Origin: Christiangramia sp.
GTDB lineage: Bacteria > Bacteroidota > Bacteroidia > Flavobacteriales > Flavobacteriaceae
DNA length: 7,305 nucleotides
Reading direction: 5' to 3'
NCBI GenBank assembly: GCA_024635735.1
Contig: JAGXII010000211.1
Coordinates: forward strand, 1 to 7,305
In this document: piece after piece, positions 1 to 4,897 of the stretch
Position numbering within the stretch: position 1 is the stretch's first letter
Layout: each line of letters opens with the position of its first letter
Translations under genes and position numbers: made by a program
The notes under the pieces: model-generated
What the model saw: the letters and a program-made list of their open reading frames with translations, nothing else
Database searches by the model: none
Told to the model about the DNA's origin: nothing

Positions 1-438
1 GAAACGGCCGGTTCTCTTTTTATAAGACGCATATTCCCCATAGCGTTGCATCAATAACTTCTCTTCATATTTCGATTTCACGATAAAAAGAACATATATA
101 ATATGGGTGATCAATATCCTATAAACAGACCCACTGAAAATGGCAAATCCCAGAAAACTTAATAGGATACCTGTGTAAATAGGATGTCTGATATATTTAT
201 ATAGGCCGTTTTGAACTAATTCTGAATTAGATTTAGGAGAAGGAAAGGGAGAAAGATTCTTATTTAGCTGAAGCATGGCCAGAATTAGGATAAGTGCTCC
301 CAAAATAGCTATTGTCAAGCCACTGATTTTAATAATTAAGGGCAGGCTAAATTCTATAATCTGAATATCAAAAATATAAAGAATGAATAGCAGCATCTGC
401 AATCCTACTAACTTGTAATCTTTTGATCTTAAATCCAT
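1..438 (-). CDS. ICMT-like membrane methyltransferase, 3' end cut off by the window
   Basis: This is the N-terminal 146 residues of an integral-membrane protein; the stop codon lies beyond the left edge. I translated it by hand from an ATG at 436-438. Three hydrophobic stretches are visible, at about residues 10-30, 33-56 and 88-120. Between the second and third lies the family hallmark: a Pro-rich PFPSP (64-68), then LVQNGLYKYIRHPIYTG (74-90) with the RHP triplet at 84-86. Near the end is YEEKLLMQRYGEYASYKKR (124-142). In isoprenylcysteine carboxyl methyltransferase/PEMT-like proteins, the RHPxYxG segment and the following acidic YEE segment form the S-adenosylmethionine site. The substrate in bacteria is usually unknown, and nothing here identifies it. 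AAGGA lies 7 bases before the ATG, and no other ATG is in frame before the upstream stop. Little is probably missing, since such proteins usually end soon after this motif. It lies 91 bp downstream of mscS on the same strand, with a hairpin between them. Confidence 0.85.
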   Translation of the reverse strand, partial: MDLRSKDYKLVGLQMLLFILYIFDIQIIEFSLPLIIKISGLTIAILGALILILAMLQLNKNLSPFPSPKSNSELVQNGLYKYIRHPIYTGILLSFLGFAIFSGSVYRILITHIIYVLFIVKSKYEEKLLMQRYGEYASYKKRTGRF

Positions 439-461
439 TGCAAGGTCCTTAGAATTAAAAT

Positions 462-496
462 CTGATTCAGTTAATAAAATATTGCAACCGAATCAG
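462..496 (-). terminator. Hairpin between mscS and the methyltransferase gene, likely terminator or attenuator
   Basis: Read leftward, the arms CTGATTCGGTT and AACTGAATCAG form an 11-pair stem around a 13-base AT-rich loop. The single imperfection is a G-U wobble in the leftward RNA; in rightward RNA it would be an A-C mismatch, so the structure favours the leftward transcript. The stem is followed at once by the U-rich run ATTTTAATT and begins about 33 bases after the mscS stop. The stem is only moderately GC-rich and the U tract is interrupted, so read-through into the methyltransferase gene is possible. Confidence 0.45.
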
Positions 497-529
497 GTGA
501 CGAGGTGATTCTCCTGTAAAGTCGAGTTT

Positions 530-1372
530 CTAACTTTGCTCTACAATGCCATTCTGCTCTTCCCTATAAATCGCATGTTTAGGAATGGGCATTTTAATTC
601 CTTCCCTATCAAGTTCCTTTTTTACGGCTTCCAATTGCTCCCAGTAGACCGGCCAGTATTCCACAGATTCAACCCAGCACCTGGCCATTATTTTCATTTG
701 ATACTCCCCTATCTCGTCTAACCACACATCAACCGGCAAATGGCCGGCAAGTTTTGGATGTTTGCTCATTCCTCTTATAATAACCTTTCGCACTTCGTCA
801 ATATCAGCATCAAAGGAGAATTTCAGGTTTAGATCTATCCTGCGATATTTTTCCATTGTCCTATTATCAATGTCGCTATTGGAAACATTTCCATTAGGCA
901 TGGTGATGATCCTGCCGTCGAATGTCTTAATTCGGGTGTACAAAATATCAATCTGTTCTACGAAACCAAGATTATTGTTTACATGAATAAGGTCACCTAC
1001 TTTAAAAGGTTTAAAAACCAGGATAAGCACTCCTCCAGCAAAATTTGATAAACTTCCCTGTAAAGCAAGTCCAATTGCTATACCAGCGGCTCCAAAAACA
1101 GCAAGAAAAGAGGTGGTTTGAATTCCTAAAATTGATCCAACTATAAAAAATAAAAATCCGTAAAGAACAAAGACACTTAGACTCTCAACAAAAGTTTTTA
1201 ACGAAAGTTCTGTTCTGGATTTTCTCAATGCGCCTTTTAGTAAACGCATTATAATCTTGATGATAAAGATCCCTAAAATAAGAGCGACCAGGGCATAAAC
1301 CAGTTCAGGTCCAATTTCTACCAGGAATTCCAATAGTTGAGATTTCAATTTAGTCCAAAAATCTTTATTCAT
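530..1372 (-). CDS. mscS: Small-conductance mechanosensitive ion channel, MscS family
   Basis: This inner-membrane channel opens under membrane tension to release solutes during osmotic downshock. It is 280 residues long, close to E. coli MscS (286), so it is the minimal three-helix form without extra N-terminal helices. TM1 is at about 23-45, TM2 at 64-84 and the pore helix TM3 at 88-120. TM3 carries GAAGIAIGLALQG (94-106), aligning with the Gly/Ala-packed pore helix GAAGLAVGLALQG of E. coli. The two pore-constriction leucines (L105 and L109 there) correspond to I98 and L102 here. Next come the QGSLSNFAGG kink, the beta-domain motif FKPFKVGDLI (120-129) and the signature PNGNVSNSDIDN (159-170), then the cytoplasmic vestibule domain to the C terminus. 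The ATG at 1372 starts a short hydrophilic N terminus as expected. A TATATTTG box 29 bases upstream supports this start and an own promoter. A hairpin follows the gene. Confidence 0.96.
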   Translation of the reverse strand: MNKDFWTKLKSQLLEFLVEIGPELVYALVALILGIFIIKIIMRLLKGALRKSRTELSLKTFVESLSVFVLYGFLFFIVGSILGIQTTSFLAVFGAAGIAIGLALQGSLSNFAGGVLILVFKPFKVGDLIHVNNNLGFVEQIDILYTRIKTFDGRIITMPNGNVSNSDIDNRTMEKYRRIDLNLKFSFDADIDEVRKVIIRGMSKHPKLAGHLPVDVWLDEIGEYQMKIMARCWVESVEYWPVYWEQLEAVKKELDREGIKMPIPKHAIYREEQNGIVEQS

Positions 1373-1401
1373 ATTGTTTAATAGGATTCAGAATGAGAGA
1401 T

Positions 1402-1409
1402 CAAATATA
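1402..1409 (-). promoter_or_regulatory. Candidate -7 box of the mscS promoter (TATATTTG)
   Basis: On the leftward strand TATATTTG matches the Bacteroidota -7 consensus TAnnTTTG exactly. The mscS start codon lies 29 bases downstream, so transcription would begin around 1395-1398 with a leader of about 25 bases. A matching -33 element (TTG) is not evident: the expected position falls in the palindrome at 1426-1442, where only TTTC is found. This suggests a weak or regulator-dependent promoter. Confidence 0.5.
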
Positions 1410-1413
1410 CAGA

Positions 1414-1442
1414 TGTAATCCTTACATGGTAGAAATTACCAT
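1414..1442. promoter_or_regulatory. Two abutting palindromes upstream of mscS, possible operator
   Basis: Two perfect inverted repeats share one base. TGTAATCCTTACA (1414-1426) has five-base arms around three bases. ATGGTAGAAATTACCAT (1426-1442) has six-base arms around five bases. They sit directly upstream of the mscS -7 box, over the promoter spacer and the expected -33 position, where a dimeric regulator could act. The rest of the 290-bp divergent gap (1373-1662) is AT-rich, with an eight-base T run at 1549-1556, and shows no gene. The regulator is unknown. Confidence 0.35.
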
Positions 1443-1626
1443 TTCCATTGCTCCCACTGGGAAGAATTCAGGGGGAACTTTCAGGGATTTTATAACCAAA
1501 AAAAATCCAATCAAGTCTAATTAAAAGAGATTTAAGTTTTTAAGTCCCTTTTTTTTCGCAAGTTTTCAGGCATTATTGCGACCATTAAAAAGCAATTAAC
1601 TTCCTTTATTGGATTTTTTCCTTCTA

Positions 1627-1658
1627 TTTGGATATTTTCCAATTAAGCAGTAATTTTC
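1627..1658 (+). promoter_or_regulatory. Candidate promoter of the exonuclease/GIY-YIG gene
   Basis: TTTG at 1627-1630 and TAATTTTC at 1651-1658 are separated by 20 bases, resembling the Bacteroidota TTTG/TAnnTTTG arrangement, with the last base of the -7 box differing. The -7 box ends only 4 bases before the ATG at 1663. If this promoter is used, the mRNA would be leaderless or nearly so. A weaker alternative is TTG at 1576-1578 with TAACTTCC at 1597-1604. Confidence 0.3.
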
Positions 1659-1662
1659 CGCT

Positions 1663-3108
1663 ATGAAAGATATCAAGATCGCTATTACTGATATTGAGAC
1701 CACCGGTAATGGGATCAAAGGAAATCGGATTACGGAGATCTGTGTGATCGTGGTTCAGGATGGAAAAGTGATCGATGAATATTCGTCACTAGTAAATCCT
1801 AGCCAATCCATTCCGCTATATATTGAAAGTCTTACCGGCATCAATGACGAAATGCTGAGCAATGCTCCTCAATTTTCAGAAATAGCCGATGAAGTAGATA
1901 AGATCACCAAAGACTGTGTTTTCGTAGCTCATAATGTAAATTTTGATTATAACATTGTGCGTGCTGAATTTGCTAGTCTGAACAGGGAATTTAAAAGGAA
2001 AAGACTTTGCACCGTACGCCTTAGTAAAAAGCTTATTCCTGGTTTGTTCTCCTATAGTTTAGGAAATATATGTACTTCCATAAACATTCCGCATATAGAT
2101 CGTCACCGCGCAAAGGGAGACTGCGATGCTACGGTAATACTTTTTCAGCGATGTCTTTCGCTGGATTCAGATTTTGAGGTGATCACGAAATTCCTGAATC
2201 AAAGAACGGCCGCCTCTTATCTTCCACCAAATTTTAAAAATTCCGACTTTGAAAAACTGCCCACCTCCACCGGAGTCTATTTTTTCAGAGATAAAAATGG
2301 TATCCCTCTATACATAGGAAAAGCCAAGAATATCAAAAGTCGAATTAAGTCTCATTTCCAGGAGCGTTCTAATCACAAGTACAAATTGATGCAGGAAACT
2401 TACAGCATCGATTATGAACTTACGGGAAATGAAATGCTCGCTTTATTGAGGGAATCTGAATTGATTCTGAAATTCTACCCAAAATTCAATAAGGCACAAA
2501 AAAAGGTAACCCGGCCTTATACGTTTACTTCCTATCACAATCAAAAAGGAATTGAGCAGTTTGCACTACACAAGAATAAGATCGCACCGGTTAGCTGGAT
2601 GAAATTCTATACCCGGGAAGAAGCCATAAAATTTCTGGAATCCCTCTGTGCTGAATTTGAACTCTGCCCGAAATACTGCGGATTGCAAAGTGGCGTTAAA
2701 TATTGTGACCACTATAAGATCACCACCTGTAGCGGTGCCTGCAAAAATGAAATCGATGCGGAAGAATACAATAGACGTGTTTCCAAAGCCGTAGATTATA
2801 TAAGTCATTTTGAGGATTCCTGTCTATTGGTAGAAAAAGGAAGAACCACTAATGAAAAATCCTTTATTTACCTGAAAAAAGGAAGATATGCCGGTTATGG
2901 ATTTATTGATAATTCAGACGAATTAAACCATCCGGAAGAATTCAAAAATTTCCTTATTCCTCAGAAAACTTCCAGCTATGCAGACAGGATAGTTAGCCGA
3001 TACCTGAATACGAAAAAGAACCTGGTAAAAATCCCTCTACAAGGAAATGAGAATACAGGCCTGGAAGATTCTTCAGAAAAAATATTTGGAAAACTGATGA
3101 ATTTTTAA
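1663..3108 (+). CDS. DEDDh exonuclease fused to Cho/UvrC-like GIY-YIG endonuclease
   Basis: This is a 481-residue two-nuclease protein. Residues 1-170 are a DnaQ-type 3'-5' exonuclease. It has Exo I DIETTG (D10, E12), Exo II HNVNFD (D95) and Exo III epsilon HRAKGD (H148, D153), so all five DEDDh residues are present. Residues 198-280 are a UvrC-type GIY-YIG domain: GVYFF (204-208), YIGKAKNIKSR with YIG at 217-219 and the catalytic-type R227, and LLRESELILKFYPKFN with E264 at the metal-binding Glu position. Residues 329-360 hold six cysteines. C335, C348, C356 and C360 match the UvrC cysteine pattern ending CxxxC before an EEYNRRV segment; in UvrC this region has been reported to bind an Fe-S cluster. 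The second UvrC nuclease (RNase H-like), the HhH repeats and the UVR motif are absent, so it resembles Cho, which makes the 3' incision in nucleotide excision repair. A DNA repair role is inferred from the family. The ATG at 1663 is the only in-frame Met before residue 64. Confidence 0.93.
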   Translation: MKDIKIAITDIETTGNGIKGNRITEICVIVVQDGKVIDEYSSLVNPSQSIPLYIESLTGINDEMLSNAPQFSEIADEVDKITKDCVFVAHNVNFDYNIVRAEFASLNREFKRKRLCTVRLSKKLIPGLFSYSLGNICTSINIPHIDRHRAKGDCDATVILFQRCLSLDSDFEVITKFLNQRTAASYLPPNFKNSDFEKLPTSTGVYFFRDKNGIPLYIGKAKNIKSRIKSHFQERSNHKYKLMQETYSIDYELTGNEMLALLRESELILKFYPKFNKAQKKVTRPYTFTSYHNQKGIEQFALHKNKIAPVSWMKFYTREEAIKFLESLCAEFELCPKYCGLQSGVKYCDHYKITTCSGACKNEIDAEEYNRRVSKAVDYISHFEDSCLLVEKGRTTNEKSFIYLKKGRYAGYGFIDNSDELNHPEEFKNFLIPQKTSSYADRIVSRYLNTKKNLVKIPLQGNENTGLEDSSEKIFGKLMNF

Positions 3109-3161
3109 GCTGCGATACTTCTAAGGTTTAGAATATTTTCAAGCCAATTCTGCAACAATTT

Positions 3162-3169
3162 TAATTTTC
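3162..3169 (+). promoter_or_regulatory. Possible -7 box for the DUF4097-type gene (TAATTTTC)
   Basis: The same 8-mer, TAATTTTC, occurs just before the exonuclease gene at 1651-1658. It resembles the Bacteroidota TAnnTTTG box with the last base changed. If it is used, transcription would start near 3173-3176, inside the first arm of the leader stem at 3170-3236. No convincing TTG element lies 17-23 bases upstream; TTTTC at 3136-3140 is the nearest candidate. The match is weak. Confidence 0.22.
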
Positions 3170-3236
3170 ATTCGTCTTTAAAGAAAATCTATGGTTTAAA
3201 AACCATGGAAAATAATTCATCAATCAAAAAACGAAT
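3170..3236 (+). promoter_or_regulatory. Nested inverted repeats in the leader of the DUF4097-type gene
   Basis: The outer arms ATTCGTCTTT (3170-3179) and AAAAACGAAT (3227-3236) pair at nine of ten positions. Enclosed between them is a perfect inverted repeat, ATGGTTTAAAAACCAT (3191-3206), with seven-base arms and a two-base centre. The outer arm ends three bases before the ATG at 3240, so the fold would hold the start region in or beside a stem. It may instead be a protein-binding palindrome in DNA. The pairing is seen directly; any function is inferred. Confidence 0.35.
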
Positions 3237-3239
3237 ATT

Positions 3240-3938
3240 ATGAACAATCTCATTATTACATTATTCACCTTCGCGAGTCTAACTTTACAGGCTCAGAAAA
3301 AAATCCAGAAAGAAGTAGTATATGCAAATCAACCTGTAGAAATGAAGCTTAATTTTGCTTCGAACATCGAAATCAAAGCCTGGGATCAACCAACAATTAA
3401 AGTAGAAGCTATTATTGAAACTAACGATGAGAAGTATACCAATCTTTTTGATTTGTATATCAAAAATGAAACTTCAAAAATTGAAATAGAATCAAACTCT
3501 AAAGAAATTTTCGAGGCTTACCAGAATGATCAGAAAGAAGAAAATGGTCTTGCAATTCTTTACACCAGGAGCCTGGATCATCAATTCAACTACATTTTAT
3601 ACCTGCCAAAAAATATCACATTAAACCTATCTAGCATTACTGGAAATGTATCTTCAGAATTTTTACAGGGAGATATCGCTGTGGAAGTGATAAGCGGAAA
3701 TATTGATGTGAAAAATTACTCGGGAGATCTTAAACTAAAAACCATTTCAGGAGATATTGACCTATTTTACAAAGATGCCACTCTTATCGCCGAAACAATC
3801 ACCGGGGATATCCATACCGGATCTAAACTCAAAGTTGACAGAAGGGATAAACTCATAGGTCAGGAAGTGAGTATCGCATCAAATAATGCAAATTCTCTAA
3901 GCCTGAATACCATAAGCGGTGATATTTATCTAAATTAG
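3240..3938 (+). CDS. Secreted DUF4097-type protein with nine-residue beta repeats
   Basis: This is a 232-residue exported protein of unknown function. Residues 1-19 form a signal peptide: MNN, a hydrophobic core IITLFTFASLTL, then QAQ before KK. There is no lipobox cysteine, so it should be released into the periplasm or reach the surface. The middle (22-130) is predicted to be beta-rich. From residue 132 a repeat appears: G followed by D/N and a branched aliphatic residue at G135, G144, G153, G162, G171 and G189, exactly nine residues apart except that position 180 is Ala. A last copy (ISGDIYL) lies at 225-231, after an insertion rich in charged and Asn residues. This (I/Y)-(S/T)-G-D-I pattern is typical of the DUF4097 'putative adhesin' family, which is often found near sigma/anti-sigma genes; none is visible here. 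There is no C-terminal sorting domain. The start is chosen because it gives a clean signal peptide. Transcription may be separate from the nuclease gene 131 bp upstream. Confidence 0.82.
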   Translation: MNNLIITLFTFASLTLQAQKKIQKEVVYANQPVEMKLNFASNIEIKAWDQPTIKVEAIIETNDEKYTNLFDLYIKNETSKIEIESNSKEIFEAYQNDQKEENGLAILYTRSLDHQFNYILYLPKNITLNLSSITGNVSSEFLQGDIAVEVISGNIDVKNYSGDLKLKTISGDIDLFYKDATLIAETITGDIHTGSKLKVDRRDKLIGQEVSIASNNANSLSLNTISGDIYLN

Positions 3939-4185
3939 CGGGGATAAATAAAAAGAACAAAATTTCTACTCTCAGAAGAGGTTGACTATAAGTAAAAGTA
4001 TTATGTACAGATTATTAAGGATCTGGCATATTAGCTCTTAAAGCAAGTAAAACTCAACTTTTTAGCGGCCTCTTCTTTTGATTATACCTGAATAAAATTC
4101 CTTTCATAAGAGTCCAGACTGTGAAATCCAGCTTTAATACCAGCCACATAATTCTAAAATAAAGATGTATGGGAATCTGCCAGAA
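3939..4185. other. Convergent intergenic gap with no recognised gene
   Basis: This 247-bp AT-rich stretch lies between the ends of the rightward DUF4097-type gene and the leftward dehydrogenase operon. I see no strong stem plus T-tract terminator for either. Weak structures include GAAGAGGTTGA (3975-3985), which can pair at long range with TCAA (4054-4057) and CCTCTTC (4069-4075), and seven-base arms TAATTCT/AGAATTA (4149-4155, 4182-4188) around a 26-base loop. A leftward 31-codon frame at 4054-4149 is the only small frame of note and is unsupported. Confidence 0.5.
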
Positions 4186-4887
4186 TTAAACTATATAACC
4201 TTCCCAGTCTTCAATATCATTTCTTTCTTCGGGCTTAATAGATTCTTTCAGTATTTTTTCTTCATAAGCCATGCCATGCTTCTTTAAAACCTCATCTGGA
4301 ACGCCATCCCAGACATTTGGTCTGTTCCCCTTATACCCTAAATATTCTATCCCTTCTTTACTGGTAAAATATCCGGTGGTAACTAAATTCCTGATTCTTG
4401 AGAAGAACACGGCACCCTGAGTAAATTCAGGTTTTACGTCAATGGGATATGCAATATCATCAACGATTGCTATTCTTTTTTCTTCTGAAAGTTCTAAGAA
4501 ATCTTTATCATGCCTTTTGTAACTTTCATTTTTCAACCACCTTAATCCACCTCTCATAGGGATCTTATGCTCAGGAATATCTTTGGTGATAAATTCAATA
4601 AATTCCGGTACTCCAACTTCTGAAGCTGGCTCATGTGATTCGGTACCGGGCATGATAATATCACTTAGGACTATGATGGTTTTCATTTCCTCATCGGTAT
4701 AAAAATTATCATTTAACAAAGCCTCATCCCTAGCTTCCTCTTCAGGAGTTCTTCCGTAATCGAACTTCTTCTCCTTGATGTCTGTAAGCTGGCTTACATC
4801 GGTATTATCGTCCAGCCTGCAACTTAACAGCAGTCCAGAGCCTGCACCGCCAATAAGTAATGTTTTTAGTGATTCTCTTCTATCCAT
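4186..4887 (-). CDS. Gluconate 2-dehydrogenase subunit 3 family protein, Tat lipoprotein
   Basis: This is a 233-residue small subunit of a membrane or periplasmic flavoprotein dehydrogenase. The N terminus, MDRRESLKTLLIGGAGSG then LLLSC, combines a twin-arginine motif (R3-R4, followed by S6-L7-K8) with a lipobox whose cysteine is C23. It should be exported folded by Tat and anchored by lipid. After an acidic linker (24-60), the family core begins at FYTDEEMKTIIVLSDIIMPGTESHEPASEVGVPEFIEF (62-99), with the typical 'L..IMPG....GA.E.GVPEFID' pattern. It continues through LSEEKRIAIVDDIAYP (133-148) and FFSRIRNLVTTGYFTSKEGIEYLGYKGNRPNVWDG (161-195), whose TGYFTS..G..YLGY..N segment is diagnostic. 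In related dehydrogenases this subunit carries the signal-less flavoprotein across the membrane and stabilises it. It begins 10 bp after the stop of the GMC gene, so the two are almost certainly co-transcribed. No cytochrome c domain or heme motif is present. Confidence 0.92.
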   Translation of the reverse strand: MDRRESLKTLLIGGAGSGLLLSCRLDDNTDVSQLTDIKEKKFDYGRTPEEEARDEALLNDNFYTDEEMKTIIVLSDIIMPGTESHEPASEVGVPEFIEFITKDIPEHKIPMRGGLRWLKNESYKRHDKDFLELSEEKRIAIVDDIAYPIDVKPEFTQGAVFFSRIRNLVTTGYFTSKEGIEYLGYKGNRPNVWDGVPDEVLKKHGMAYEEKILKESIKPEERNDIEDWEGYIV

Positions 4888-4897
4888 GACCCGCTAA

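Noticed and set aside
536..986. Rightward open frames opposite mscS (61 and 74 codons)
   Set aside because: They lie antisense within the strongly supported MscS frame, with no recognisable motif or upstream signal.
2566..2808. Leftward 80-codon frame
   Set aside because: It is antisense to the cysteine-rich part of the nuclease gene, whose UvrC-like pattern fixes the real frame.
3130..3151. AGAAT/ATTCT inverted repeat after the nuclease gene as terminator
   Set aside because: Five AT-rich pairs around a 12-base loop are too weak, and the T-rich run does not directly follow the stem.
4003..4041. 12-codon rightward frame starting ATG TAC AGA
   Set aside because: It is too short to separate from chance in an AT-rich gap, with no ribosome-binding or promoter signal.
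3975..4075. Long-range pairing GAAGAGG/CCTCTTC suggesting a small RNA in the convergent gap
   Set aside because: Seven pairs nearly 90 bases apart, with only a short TTGA/TCAA extension across a bulge, can occur by chance. There is no promoter or terminator to frame an RNA gene.
4111..4120. AGTCCAGACT palindrome as a terminator for the dehydrogenase operon
   Set aside because: The four-base arms have a two-base centre that cannot form a stable RNA loop, and no T tract follows.
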